DNA of 33,232 bases, taken from NCBI GenBank assembly GCA_910579035.1, contig CAJTSR010000027.1:1-33232 (forward strand). The letters run 5' to 3'. Every line of letters starts with the position of its first letter. The first letter of the stretch is position 1. Below, one piece after another: positions 14,718 to 23,741 of the stretch. This DNA comes from an uncultured Muribaculaceae bacterium (GTDB lineage Bacteria; Bacteroidota; Bacteroidia; Bacteroidales; Muribaculaceae). Position numbers and translations under genes: made by a program. The notes under the pieces are model-generated. The model saw nothing but the letters and a program-made list of their open reading frames with translations. It was not told the origin of the DNA and did not search any database.

Positions 14718-16156
14718 TGTGAAAATTGTTTTCTCAGTCGCCCAACTGGGTATCCGAGGCGTTCGCGGTATTTTGCCACGGTTCGGCGGGCTATGTCATA
14801 TCCTGAAGCCTGAAGTTTTTCAGTCAGTTCCTGATCTGTAAGCGGACTGGACTTGTCCTCACTGTTTATCAGTTTCTTGATAGCTTCGAGTATTTCAAGG
14901 CTTGAGGTGTCTGACGAAGCCGAAGAACGTTCGTTGAACAGATATTTCAGCGGGTACACGCCATGGGGCGCAAGTATGTATTTGCCGGCGACAGCCCTTG
15001 ATATTATTGATATATCCAATCCTGTGACGGCGGATATGTCTTTGAGTATCATCGGGCGTATTTCTGCAGGATCGCCGCTTGCGAAGAAGGCAGACTGCTT
15101 TGAAACTATTGTTTTAGCTATGGCAAGCAGTGTTGCGCCACGCATCTCGGCGAGTTTGATAAACGATGTTGCCTCGTCGCGTTTTTTCTTTATGAACGCG
15201 TCGGCCTCGCTGCTTCCGCGTTCGCCTGCCTGGTGTGTTGCCGAGAAACTTTCTTCTATTCCGAGGTCGGGCTGCCTGCCTGAAAGACTCACGGTAAACA
15301 GTTCTGTCATCGCATCATAGTCGAGTATAAAATCGGGTATGATGTGCGGAGAGCTGTCGGGTGTTCCTGCCAACGACGCGGCCGGTTTCGGGTTAAGGCT
15401 CTGAATCAGGCGCAGTGCTCTTTCAAGATCGGACGCAGAGGTTCCTACGGCGTTGCCAAGTCTGTCGTAATGCTTCTTGGCGAAAAGCTCGAAGTTATCC
15501 TTTATTATAAGGATGGCTGTAAGCACTTCGGGTGTAGTCTCCAGCCGCTCGAGCTGTAGCAAAAGGCAGTCACGCAGGTCGATGGCTCCTATTCCGGCCG
15601 GTTCGAGCGCACGCACAGCCTCGAAAGCTTTTATAAGCTTGTTCCGAGATACCTCAATGCCTTCGTTTATGGCCATATCGTCGGCAATATCTTCCAACGA
15701 ACGGGTGAGATAGCCGTTAGAATCAAGATTGCCTATTATATATCGGGCTACATTCAGTTCGTCGGGTTGCAGCTCCGTTTCGTTAGAAAGACGACGGAGC
15801 AAAATATCGAGAACGGAGTCCGAATCATCCGGCATGACGGAAGCCGGGTCGAAAGCCGTGCCTCCTGCCTCGTGGTTCAATGCCTCAAGTTTATAATAGG
15901 GTATGTCGTCGGCATCGGCATAGTCCGCAAGCTGCAACTGTTCGGGTGTTTCGTTGAAATCGTCAGTTTCCTTGTCCGTTTCACCGTTTTTCAGCTCAAG
16001 GGCCGGATTGTCGTCAAGCTCGCGGCGCACTTCGTCTTCAAATTGCACCATATTCATTTCCAGCAAGCGACCCAAAGCAACATTCTGAATATTCAGACGT
16101 TGCTGGAGCGCTTGCTGTTGTACCTGTCGTAAACTTTCCTTTCCTGTGCCGGCCAT
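14714..16156 (-). CDS. rpoN: RNA polymerase sigma-54 factor
   Basis: This 480-residue RpoN has an N-terminal glutamine-rich activator-interaction region (SLRQVQQQALQQRLNIQNVALGRLLEM), an acidic region II, a core-binding domain (ELNVARYIIGNLDSNGYL), an HTH for -12 recognition (ISAVTGLDISIISRAVAGKYI) and the diagnostic RpoN box ARRTVAKYRE (456-465) that contacts the -24 GG. It directs transcription that depends on AAA+ enhancer-binding proteins, none of which is encoded here. It starts 14 bases after trpS and its stop overlaps the PAP2 start. A consensus target site lies upstream of clpC within the window. Confidence 0.96.
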   Translation of the reverse strand: MAGTGKESLRQVQQQALQQRLNIQNVALGRLLEMNMVQFEDEVRRELDDNPALELKNGETDKETDDFNETPEQLQLADYADADDIPYYKLEALNHEAGGTAFDPASVMPDDSDSVLDILLRRLSNETELQPDELNVARYIIGNLDSNGYLTRSLEDIADDMAINEGIEVSRNKLIKAFEAVRALEPAGIGAIDLRDCLLLQLERLETTPEVLTAILIIKDNFELFAKKHYDRLGNAVGTSASDLERALRLIQSLNPKPAASLAGTPDSSPHIIPDFILDYDAMTELFTVSLSGRQPDLGIEESFSATHQAGERGSSEADAFIKKKRDEATSFIKLAEMRGATLLAIAKTIVSKQSAFFASGDPAEIRPMILKDISAVTGLDISIISRAVAGKYILAPHGVYPLKYLFNERSSASSDTSSLEILEAIKKLINSEDKSSPLTDQELTEKLQASGYDIARRTVAKYRERLGYPVGRLRKQFSQ

Positions 16157-16170
16157 CGACTACCTATATG

Positions 16171-17244
16171 TCAGAATTTGCGTATACCCATTATATGGCG
16201 CATCTCGGAGAGCGTTGCAGCGGCACGCTCGCGTGCTTTTTCCGCACCTCTGCGCACCACGTTGGCTATGTACGCGTCATCAGCCAGTATGTCGGCCACG
16301 CGTTCGCGTATGGGAGTGGTGATTGCGAGGATGTCTTCGGCAAGCTGTTTTTTAAGGTCGCCGTATCGTATGGAGCAGTCGGCATAAGACTTGCGGAAGG
16401 ATTCCACCACCTCGGGTGCTGATGTGAGTTCGAGCAGGCTGAAAAGGTTAGCCACGGGTTCGCTCATGGGGGAGTCGGGCGCCTGCGGACCTTCGTCAGT
16501 AACCGCGCGCATAACCTTTTTACGCAAAGCCTTTGGCTCGTCGATAAGGTATATGCAGTTGCCTTCGCTTTTGCCCATTTTGCCGGATCCGTCGAGGCCG
16601 GGGACTTTTACAGGAGCCCCGCCAAAGTCGAAGTCGGTAGGCTCGGGGAACAGATCCACGCCGTAGAAGTTGTTGAAGCGTCGGGCGAAGCGCCGCGTCA
16701 GCTCCAAATGTTGCAGCTGGTCTTTGCCCACAGGAACCTTCGTCGCTTTCTGTATGAGAATGTCAACGGCCATAAGGGTGGGGTATGTAAGCAGCCCCGC
16801 GTTCACACGCTTGTTCGTTTCTGCCCCGATAATTTCTTTTTCAAAAGCTTCCTCGCTTTCGTTGTCGGCTGCGCTGCCCAGGCCGAGAGCCTTGCGAGCC
16901 TTGTCCTTGAACGAGGCCGTGCGCATCAGTTCGCCGATGCCTACATGCATATTTAGCAGCAGGTACATCTCGGATATTTCCGGCACGTCGCTTTGTATAA
17001 AGATAGTCGACTTTTCCGGGTCAAGGCCGGCTGCGAGGTATTCCGCTATGATGTTTTTTACATTCGCATGCAAAGCTTCCGGATCGGGGCTTGTGGTGAG
17101 GGCATGGAGGTCGGCCACAAAGAAATTACAGTCGTAATTGTCCTGAATGGCAACAAATTTTCTCAATGCGCCGAAGTAATTGCCCAGATGAAGGTTTCCG
17201 GTTGAGCGTATGCCGCTGAGTACTATTTCTTTCTTTTCAGACAT
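16171..17244 (-). CDS. trpS: Tryptophanyl-tRNA synthetase
   Basis: This 357-residue class I synthetase has the HIGH-equivalent GNLHLGN (about 16-22) and the KMSKS-equivalent KMGKS in SGKMGKSEGN, with the tryptophan-binding region MAVDILIQKATKVPVGKDQLQHLELTR-type sequence between them. It charges tRNA-Trp. It is the first gene of the minus-strand operon running through rpoN to the M16 peptidase, with a -7 element at 17281-17288 before it. The length is slightly above the usual 330-340, from an insertion near residues 135-145 (GSAADNESEEAFEKEI). Confidence 0.96.
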   Translation of the reverse strand: MSEKKEIVLSGIRSTGNLHLGNYFGALRKFVAIQDNYDCNFFVADLHALTTSPDPEALHANVKNIIAEYLAAGLDPEKSTIFIQSDVPEISEMYLLLNMHVGIGELMRTASFKDKARKALGLGSAADNESEEAFEKEIIGAETNKRVNAGLLTYPTLMAVDILIQKATKVPVGKDQLQHLELTRRFARRFNNFYGVDLFPEPTDFDFGGAPVKVPGLDGSGKMGKSEGNCIYLIDEPKALRKKVMRAVTDEGPQAPDSPMSEPVANLFSLLELTSAPEVVESFRKSYADCSIRYGDLKKQLAEDILAITTPIRERVADILADDAYIANVVRRGAEKARERAAATLSEMRHIMGIRKF

Positions 17245-17280
17245 AATGGTTCTGTTCTTGTGTATGTTGTTTTAGAGTTA

Positions 17281-17288
17281 CAAAGGTA
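17281..17288 (-). promoter_or_regulatory. -7 element for the trpS operon
   Basis: TACCTTTG on the minus strand fits TAnnTTTG. It lies 36 bases before the trpS ATG in the gap after cax. The -33 element is unclear. Confidence 0.5.
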
Positions 17289-17327
17289 CAAAAATATTAG
17301 CGTAGGTGTTATGCTTGGAGCGGAAAA

Positions 17328-18290
17328 CTATGCGTTGGCAACAAGCCATAGCGTGTAAGCCACATATAATGAAGTTAAAACGGCGCCCTCTCCGCGCGTG
17401 ATTGTGCTTTTTTTGAAAAAGTAGCCGAAAAACCAGAAAAGTATGCAGGAGGCGGCAAGTACGAGGAGATCAGTTTCGGTTATGGAGCCGAATTGCAGAG
17501 GGCTTATTGTGGCCGAGGCTCCAAGCACAAGGAAGATATTGAATATGTTACTGCCAATGACATTCCCCATCGCCAAACCCGGTTTGCCTTTGATTGCCGA
17601 TATTACGGAAGTTGCAAGTTCGGGCAGAGAAGTACCAGCCGCCACAATTGTCAGGCCTATGACAGCATCGCTTACTCCGAGGGAGGACGCTATGCCCGAC
17701 GCGCCGTCGACAAACCATTTGCCGCCCAATATAAGGCCGCCGAGGCCGAAAGCTATCCACAGCACGGACTTTGCCATCGGCATTCCCGGTTTATTTGATA
17801 TTCCAGAGCGGGCTTCTGATGTTCCGCTTTTTGCCTGCGCGAATGTATAGCGCATAAATATTGCGAAAAACATAAGCAGCACAATGCCGTCGATGCGCGA
17901 CAGTTGCCTTTCAGGGCCGTCGCCAAGAACCGGGCCGCTTCCCATAGCCAGCAAAACAAGAGCGGAAACTATAACGAGGGGAATATCCGCAGTCATGATG
18001 CTGTGTCGTACTATTATCGGACGTACCAAAGATGTGATTCCGATAATGGCAAGGACATTGAATATATTGCTCCCCACAACATTGCCTATGGCAAGCTCTG
18101 CGCTGCCGTTGATAGCCGACATAATGCTGATCACCAGCTCCGGGGCCGACGTTCCGAAGGCAACCACGGTAAGACCGATCACAAGGTCGGACACGCCCCA
18201 GCGGCGGGCGAGAGCCGACGCGCCGTCGGTCAACAGATTGGCTCCGGACAATATCAATCCGAGGCCCAACAAAAGGAATACGATATTCAT
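17328..18290 (-). CDS. Calcium/sodium antiporter, CaCA family
   Basis: This 320-residue membrane protein has about ten helices in two inverted halves. Both alpha-repeats are visible: AFGTSAPELVISIMSAINGS followed by AIGNVVGSNIFN, and AAGTSLPELATSVISAIKGK followed by AMGNVIGSNIFN. The acidic residue in each G-T-S-x-PEL motif binds the cation. The protein is of the YrbG type and exchanges Na+ or H+ for Ca2+. Its own promoter element (18309-18316) and the gap before trpS suggest an independent unit. It is divergent from udk. Confidence 0.93.
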   Translation of the reverse strand: MNIVFLLLGLGLILSGANLLTDGASALARRWGVSDLVIGLTVVAFGTSAPELVISIMSAINGSAELAIGNVVGSNIFNVLAIIGITSLVRPIIVRHSIMTADIPLVIVSALVLLAMGSGPVLGDGPERQLSRIDGIVLLMFFAIFMRYTFAQAKSGTSEARSGISNKPGMPMAKSVLWIAFGLGGLILGGKWFVDGASGIASSLGVSDAVIGLTIVAAGTSLPELATSVISAIKGKPGLAMGNVIGSNIFNIFLVLGASATISPLQFGSITETDLLVLAASCILFWFFGYFFKKSTITRGEGAVLTSLYVAYTLWLVANA

Positions 18291-18308
18291 ATAATGCCTA
18301 AATTAATG

Positions 18309-18316
18309 CAAAAGTA
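18309..18316 (-). promoter_or_regulatory. -7 element for the antiporter gene
   Basis: TACTTTTG on the minus strand, 18 bases before the ATG at 18290, fits TAnnTTTG. The upstream sequence is T-rich without a clear TTTG. Confidence 0.5.
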
Positions 18317-18446
18317 AGTTTTTTCAGATAAATACGCTAAAAAAGCCATATCTATGAAACAAATCAAATTTACTTAAATGCTCCGCAGGGAGCCATAATT
18401 CCAATATTTTTTGTAATTTCGTGGCACTAACACAACAGAAACAGCA

Positions 18447-19094
18447 ATGCTAATTATAGGAATAGCCGGAGGAACCGGTTCGGGCAAGACTACCGTGGTC
18501 AATAAAATAATGAATAGCCTGCCGCAAGGTGAGGTGGTTGTGATGCCGCAGGATTCTTACTATAAGGATTCGAGCCATATCCCGCCGGAAGAACGTTCCA
18601 AAATCAATTTCGACGAGCCCAACGCTATCGAATGGTCGCTTTTGGTGGAACATTTAAAGCAACTCAAGCAAGGCGAAGTTATCCAGATGCCGACATATTC
18701 CTATCTTACCTGCACGCGTCAGGCAGAAACGGTGAAGGTAAGCCCTGCCGATGTGGTAATTGTCGAGGGTATTTTGGTGCTTACAGATCCGGTGCTTAGA
18801 GATATGCTTGACATCAAGGTTTTTGTCGACGCAGATCCCGACGACCGCCTTATCCGTGTGATAGCACGTGACTGTATAGAACGTGGCCGCACACCCGAGA
18901 TAGTGATAAACAGATATCAGGACGTGCTCAAACCAATGCACTGCCAGTATATAGAGCCGTCCAAACGGTATGCAGACCTTATTGTGCCCCAAGGCGGCAG
19001 CAACATAGTGGCAATCAACCTTCTTACGGATTATATAGAAAGCCGCCTGCGCCGAGGCGCCGCAAGAGGTGTTAACGCACAAACCGTTGTCTGA
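18447..19094 (+). CDS. udk: Uridine kinase
   Basis: This 215-residue P-loop kinase phosphorylates uridine and cytidine in pyrimidine salvage. Walker A is GGTGSGKT (8-15). PQDSYYKD and the NFDEPNAIEW lid region, then VIVEGILVLTD and RVIARDCIERGRT, are characteristic of Udk. It is the first gene of the plus-strand operon, and its TGA overlaps the next ATG by one base (TGATG). A weak -7 element, TAATTTCG, lies at 18414-18421. Confidence 0.95.
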   Translation: MLIIGIAGGTGSGKTTVVNKIMNSLPQGEVVVMPQDSYYKDSSHIPPEERSKINFDEPNAIEWSLLVEHLKQLKQGEVIQMPTYSYLTCTRQAETVKVSPADVVIVEGILVLTDPVLRDMLDIKVFVDADPDDRLIRVIARDCIERGRTPEIVINRYQDVLKPMHCQYIEPSKRYADLIVPQGGSNIVAINLLTDYIESRLRRGAARGVNAQTVV

Positions 19095-20020
19095 TGGGAC
19101 TGATATCTAAATTCCGCAACACCAATAAGAAAGAGGAAGGCATGCCCAATCCGTTTGAGCCTGTCGACATAATTCCGCAGGCTCCGATAAATATGGATAT
19201 GGAAGACTTTGTGAAAGAGGGGGGCGTGACAGAAGAAACTGTCATAGCGGCGCCCGAACCTGTAGCCGAAGGGAAAATGGTGTTGCGCACGGACAACCTT
19301 GTGAAAAAATATGGCAAACGCACGGTTGTGAACCATGTGTCGATAGATGTCACCCAAGGCGAGATAGTGGGATTGCTCGGTCCCAACGGAGCGGGAAAAA
19401 CCACCACATTCTATATGACCGTGGGGCTTATACAGCCAAACGAGGGCCAAATATTTCTCAACGATCTCAACATCACAGGCTTTCCCGTATATAAACGCGC
19501 CCAGAACGGCATCGGCTATCTCGCGCAGGAAGCCTCGGTATTCAGGAAGCTGAGTGTCGAGGACAATATACGTGCCGTGCTCCAGATGACTAATATGACC
19601 AAGGAGGAGCAGCGCGACAAGCTCGAGAGTCTTATAAGCGAATTTCGTTTGCAAAAAGTGAGGCGCAACCTTGGCGACCAACTGTCGGGAGGCGAGCGGC
19701 GTCGAACAGAAATCGCCCGCTGTCTGGCTATAAATCCGAGCTTTATAATGCTCGACGAACCTTTTGCGGGAGTCGACCCTATCGCTGTGGAGGACATACA
19801 GTCAATAGTATACAAGCTAAAGGATAAGAATATCGGTATACTGATAACGGACCATAACGCGCAGGAAACGCTTCGAATCACCGACCGCGCCTATCTGCTG
19901 TTTGAAGGACGCATACTTTTCCAAGGGACATCGGAAGAATTGGCGGAAAATCCTGTCGTTCGCGAGAAATATCTTGGCCGCGATTTTGTTTTCTATCGTA
20001 AAAGACTTGGCGAAAATTAA
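19094..20020 (+). CDS. lptB: LPS export ABC transporter ATPase, N-terminally extended
   Basis: LptB powers the LptBFGC complex that extracts lipopolysaccharide from the inner membrane. The ATPase core shows Walker A GPNGAGKT (96-103), a Q-loop region (GIGYLAQEASVFRKLSVEDN), the signature LSGGERRRTEIARCL, Walker B FIMLDEPFAGVDP and the switch ITDHN. The family is usually about 240 residues. This one has 308 because of an acidic, proline-containing leader of roughly 60 residues before the MVLRTDNLVKKYG start of the domain. An internal start near residue 17 or 62 is possible, but the ATG at 19094 couples to udk. Confidence 0.93.
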   Translation: MGLISKFRNTNKKEEGMPNPFEPVDIIPQAPINMDMEDFVKEGGVTEETVIAAPEPVAEGKMVLRTDNLVKKYGKRTVVNHVSIDVTQGEIVGLLGPNGAGKTTTFYMTVGLIQPNEGQIFLNDLNITGFPVYKRAQNGIGYLAQEASVFRKLSVEDNIRAVLQMTNMTKEEQRDKLESLISEFRLQKVRRNLGDQLSGGERRRTEIARCLAINPSFIMLDEPFAGVDPIAVEDIQSIVYKLKDKNIGILITDHNAQETLRITDRAYLLFEGRILFQGTSEELAENPVVREKYLGRDFVFYRKRLGEN

Positions 20021-20022
20021 CC

Positions 20023-20601
20023 ATGCTACAGATATTATTAGAAACTAACGATAAATACTCCCTCGCAGAAATGGCTCAGATGGCCATTGAGGGCGGCTGC
20101 GGCTGGCTTGTTCTCCGTGTGCCGGATTATGGCGATTACGAACTGCGGCAGATATGTCCTGAAATTGTTGAGCTGTGCCGCGAAAGTTCGGTTATGCTCA
20201 CTGTGGAAGACCGTCCTGAACTGGCCAAGGAATTTGGCATGCACGGCGTATATCTTCACATCGGAGCGGGAGTTCCCACCTCGGTTCGTGAGCAGCTCGG
20301 CCCGGAAGCCGTGGTCGGGGCCGAAGTCACCGACGGTTCTGTGGCTGTGGCGCTTGCGAGTGCGGATATCGACTATGCGGGCTTGCCGGCAACGATGCCT
20401 GTAGATGAGGCATCAACGCTCATAGGCAATGTCCGTAACGCATCTTGCGAAATTCCTTTCGTGGCATTTCCTCCCGGCATAAAAGATGTTGAGGCTTGCG
20501 TCAATGCCGGTTTTTCAGGAGTGTGCATGGGGAGGCAAATATTCGAAGAAGCCGATCCTGTAAGTGTAATTGAAGAATTGCTTGCAATGCTTACAAAATA
20601 A
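20023..20601 (+). CDS. ThiE-like TIM-barrel protein with degenerate active site
   Basis: The 192-residue protein has a thiamine-phosphate-synthase fold pattern (GGCGWLVLRVPDY; SVMLTVEDRPELAKEFGMHGVYLH; VVGAEVTDGSVAVALASADIDYAGL; GFSGVCMGRQIFEEADP). The ThiE substrate motifs are altered: the HLGQxD segment reads YLHIGAGVP, and the GPxxPTxTK phosphate loop reads AGLPATMP. No thi gene is nearby. It is therefore probably not a working thiamine-phosphate synthase, and its real role is unknown. It lies two bases after lptB and overlaps the next start by one base (TAATG). Confidence 0.7.
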   Translation: MLQILLETNDKYSLAEMAQMAIEGGCGWLVLRVPDYGDYELRQICPEIVELCRESSVMLTVEDRPELAKEFGMHGVYLHIGAGVPTSVREQLGPEAVVGAEVTDGSVAVALASADIDYAGLPATMPVDEASTLIGNVRNASCEIPFVAFPPGIKDVEACVNAGFSGVCMGRQIFEEADPVSVIEELLAMLTK

Positions 20602-21641
20602 TGGCCGGGGAATTATCGAAAACGCTGTGGCGCATAGTGCTGCCGGTGCTGTTTGGTGTCGGTATGGGCGTGTGGCTCGTAAGGCGTGACATCGATATCG
20701 AAACTCTCCGCAGTATTAATCTCGACTGGCGCGGCGCTATCGGTATAGCGCTTGCGCTTCTTTTTGTAATAGGTCGTGACTTCGGGCTTGCATGGCGTTT
20801 CCATACAATAGCTGCCGGAGATTTGACTTGGCGCAGAGCCGTGCGCACTGATATTATGTGTGCCTTTACTTCGGCAATCACGCCTTCGGTTGTCGGCGGC
20901 AGCGCGTTAGCGATATTTTACCTCAATCGTGAAGGGATATCTCTTGGGCGAGCCACCACGCTGACTCTTACCACTTTGTTTTTGGACGAATTGTTCTTTG
21001 TAATATTCTGTCCGCTGATAGCATTGTTTGTGCCTATGGCCGATCTCTTTGCACCCGGAGCCATGGCTGGAAACGGCACTGATATGTTTTTTGGAGGAGT
21101 AGAGGTGGTATTCTGGCTTGTGTATGCCGGAATCGTGATATGGACTGCAATTCTGTTTTTTGCGATTATTGCCAAGCCTCAAGCCACGCAGCGTGTAATT
21201 GGCTCGCTCGCCCGTAGACGATTCCTAAAGCGATTCAGAGCCAAGCTGGAAACTGTGGCCGGCAATATGGTCGCGACATCTAAGTGGGTCAAAGGCCGTT
21301 CTCGCAAGTGGTGGATTAATGTTTTCGGAGCCACTGTTCTGTCGTGGTTCTCACGGTATTTCGTGGTGTGCGCCCTCTTTTTTGCCTTTGTTCCTGACGT
21401 GTCGCAGATACTTGTTTTTGCCCGCCAGTTTGTAGTGTGGGTTGTGCTTATGGTAAGTCCAACTCCCGGCGGAAGCGGTATCAGCGAATGGCTGTTCACT
21501 AACTATTATGGCGATTTGATAGGCAATCTCGGCGTGGCGGCCATGCTTGCCATAGTGTGGCGTATACTGAGCTACTATATTTATCTGATAGCCGGTTGCA
21601 CATTGCTCCCGGGCTATTTTGGAAATAAGTCTAATAAATGA
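20601..21641 (+). CDS. YbhN/LPG-synthase-like integral membrane protein
   Basis: This 346-residue protein has eight or more transmembrane helices and matches the lysylphosphatidylglycerol-synthase transmembrane/UPF0104 family. It shows the RxxDFGLAWRFHTIA region, the AFTSAITPSVVGGSALAIFYL segment and the conserved PTPGGSGISEW loop near the C-terminus. It lacks the aminoacyl-transferase domain of MprF, so the biochemical role is unclear; family members are linked to lipid flipping or modification. It is coupled on both sides (TAATG upstream, ATGA to nfeD downstream) in an envelope-biogenesis operon. Confidence 0.85.
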   Translation: MAGELSKTLWRIVLPVLFGVGMGVWLVRRDIDIETLRSINLDWRGAIGIALALLFVIGRDFGLAWRFHTIAAGDLTWRRAVRTDIMCAFTSAITPSVVGGSALAIFYLNREGISLGRATTLTLTTLFLDELFFVIFCPLIALFVPMADLFAPGAMAGNGTDMFFGGVEVVFWLVYAGIVIWTAILFFAIIAKPQATQRVIGSLARRRFLKRFRAKLETVAGNMVATSKWVKGRSRKWWINVFGATVLSWFSRYFVVCALFFAFVPDVSQILVFARQFVVWVVLMVSPTPGGSGISEWLFTNYYGDLIGNLGVAAMLAIVWRILSYYIYLIAGCTLLPGYFGNKSNK

Positions 21642-22987
21642 ATTCTATGAAAAGGACGACTGTTTTGGCTCTGCTGCTGTATATGGCAAGCGTGCTTATT
21701 CCGGCTTTCGGACAATCGGTGTTTGTGATACCAGTGGAAACTGAGATAGATTTCAGCGCATTCCATCATTTTCGCAAAGGGTTGCGTGAAGCAGGGGAGA
21801 ACGGTGCCGATTTAGTCGTTGTTAAGCTGAATACTTTTGGCGGCGCGCTCGATGCCGCCGACTCTATCCGCACTGCTTTGATGAAGCAGCGAGTGCCGAC
21901 AGTGGCTTATGTCGATGTCAATGCAGCATCGGCAGGTGCGTTGATAGCCCTTGCCTGCGACAGTGTTTTTATGGCACCCGGGGCAAGTATAGGCTCAGCC
22001 ACGGTTGTGAACGGCGCCGGCGAGCCTATGCCGGGAAAATATCAGTCGTATATGAGCACTATGATGCGGGCCACGGCCGAGCACCACGGGCGAGTGGCTG
22101 AAGGCGACAGTAGCCGGTGGCGCCGTAATCCCGAGATTGCCGCATCGATGGTAAATCCTGAAATGTCTGTGTCGCTGACGGCGCAGCAGGCTGTTGAATG
22201 CGGATATGCCGACGGCATCGCGCCCGATTTGGAATCGGTGCTTGCCGACTTGGATATGGCGGGAGCCGAGGTGAAATATTACAGAAGCACTTTGGCCGAT
22301 GACATTCTTGGATTTTTATCTAATGCCGCAGTGAGGGCATTGCTCATAATGCTTATTATCGGTGGCATATATATGGAAATGCACACTCCCGGCCTTGGCT
22401 TTGCTGCGGCGGTGTCGATTGTTGCCACCATATTGTATTTCCTGCCGATGTTTGTCGGAGGTGGCATGCCGGCATGGGTGCTTGTAATGTTTATGATAGG
22501 CGTGGTTCTGATAGCGCTTGAGGTTTTTGTGATACCGGGGTTTGGCATATGTGGAATATCAGGTATAATCGCCGTGGTCGTTTCCATTACAGGCGCCATG
22601 GTCAATAGCGACGCCGTTACCGGTGTTGATATTTCGGCTATAGGAAAGGCGCTCGCAGTGGTAGGGACGGGTAGCATTTTCGCTGTGATTGCCATATGGT
22701 ATCTTACTTCGGCACGCGGCCCCAAGTGGGTGCGCAGGCATTCCGAACTTATGACAGAATTGAGTACCGCAGAAGGCTTTATCGGCGTCGATATGGGGCC
22801 GGCAAAATATGTGGGTCAAAAGGCTCTTACTGCCACAGAAATGCGCCCGGCCGGTAAGATACAGATAGGGCAGACTGTTTTCGACGCAGTGTCTGTAGGC
22901 CCGTTCATAGGAGTGCGCAAAGCGGTGAAAGTAATTAAGTATGAAAATGCCCAACTTTATGTAGAACCTGAAGAATATGAAGAATAA
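21638..22987 (+). CDS. NfeD-type membrane serine protease
   Basis: This 449-residue long-form NfeD has a signal peptide (about 1-26), a ClpP/crotonase-class protease domain with the probable nucleophile Ser98 (NAASAGALIALACDS) and general-base Lys134 (MPGKYQSYM), a membrane domain of four or five helices (about 230-355), and a C-terminal OB-fold domain (GFIGVDMGPAKYVGQKALTATEMRPAGKIQIG). Family members cut stomatin-like membrane proteins and are often paired with a stomatin gene, but none is adjacent here. The ATG at 21638 overlaps the preceding stop; an ATG at 21647 is an alternative. Confidence 0.9.
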   Translation: MNSMKRTTVLALLLYMASVLIPAFGQSVFVIPVETEIDFSAFHHFRKGLREAGENGADLVVVKLNTFGGALDAADSIRTALMKQRVPTVAYVDVNAASAGALIALACDSVFMAPGASIGSATVVNGAGEPMPGKYQSYMSTMMRATAEHHGRVAEGDSSRWRRNPEIAASMVNPEMSVSLTAQQAVECGYADGIAPDLESVLADLDMAGAEVKYYRSTLADDILGFLSNAAVRALLIMLIIGGIYMEMHTPGLGFAAAVSIVATILYFLPMFVGGGMPAWVLVMFMIGVVLIALEVFVIPGFGICGISGIIAVVVSITGAMVNSDAVTGVDISAIGKALAVVGTGSIFAVIAIWYLTSARGPKWVRRHSELMTELSTAEGFIGVDMGPAKYVGQKALTATEMRPAGKIQIGQTVFDAVSVGPFIGVRKAVKVIKYENAQLYVEPEEYEE

Positions 22988-23741
22988 AGAATTATCATAC
23001 ATAGCAATTATTCCGGCCCGATATGCCTCGACCCGGTTTCCGGGCAAGCCGCTTGCCAAGATAGGCGGCGTGGCGATGGTGGAGCGTGTGTACAGGCGTG
23101 CGGAGGCTGCTTTCGATAATGTTGCGGTAGCAACAGACGACAGCAGGATATACGATGCCGTGAAGGCTTTTGGCGGCATCGTCGTAATGACCTCAGAGAA
23201 ACACCGCAGCGGAACAGACCGATGCCGGGAGGCGTATGCCAATCTCGGCTCTGATGCCGACGTGGTAGTAAACATACAGGGCGACGAGCCGTTCATCTCG
23301 CTCAAGCAGTTAGAATCTGTTAAGGAATGTTTTGCCGACTCGGGCGTTGATATAGCGTCGTTGGCACGGCCGTTCGATCCCGCCCGCGGCTTTGAATCGT
23401 TGTTTGATTCCAACCTGGTAAAAGTGGTTATGGATACGGATATGTATGCGATGTACTTTTCCCGCTCTATCATACCGTATGTCCGCAACTATGAATGGAA
23501 AGAGTGGCTTGACCACGCAAAGTTTCATACGCATGTAGGGCTTTATGCCTATAGGGCCGAGGTTTTGGAGCGTCTTGGAGAATTGCCGCAAAGTCCGCTC
23601 GAATTGGCTGAATCGCTTGAACAGCTCAGGTGGCTTCAGGCCGGATACCGGATTAAGATGGCTCTTACAGATGAACCCAATATAGGTATTGACACACCTG
23701 CCGATCTTGAATTGGCCGAGAAATATCTTGTCGGACTATGA
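22977..23741 (+). CDS. kdsB: 3-deoxy-manno-octulosonate cytidylyltransferase
   Basis: KdsB activates Kdo as CMP-Kdo for the lipopolysaccharide inner core. The 254-residue protein has the nucleotide-binding N-terminus (IPARYASTRFPGKPLAKIGG), EKHRSGTDRCREAY, the metal-binding VVNIQGDEPFI and the C-terminal HVGLYAYRAEVLERL and LRWLQAGYRIKM. All of these are standard for the family. It overlaps nfeD by 11 bases and the next gene by 4. With lptB upstream, it ties this operon to lipopolysaccharide synthesis. Confidence 0.96.
   Translation: MKNKELSYIAIIPARYASTRFPGKPLAKIGGVAMVERVYRRAEAAFDNVAVATDDSRIYDAVKAFGGIVVMTSEKHRSGTDRCREAYANLGSDADVVVNIQGDEPFISLKQLESVKECFADSGVDIASLARPFDPARGFESLFDSNLVKVVMDTDMYAMYFSRSIIPYVRNYEWKEWLDHAKFHTHVGLYAYRAEVLERLGELPQSPLELAESLEQLRWLQAGYRIKMALTDEPNIGIDTPADLELAEKYLVGL

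Noticed and set aside
18414..18421. TAATTTCG as the udk promoter
   Set aside because: It deviates from TAnnTTTG and has no -33 partner, so it is not listed as a separate feature.
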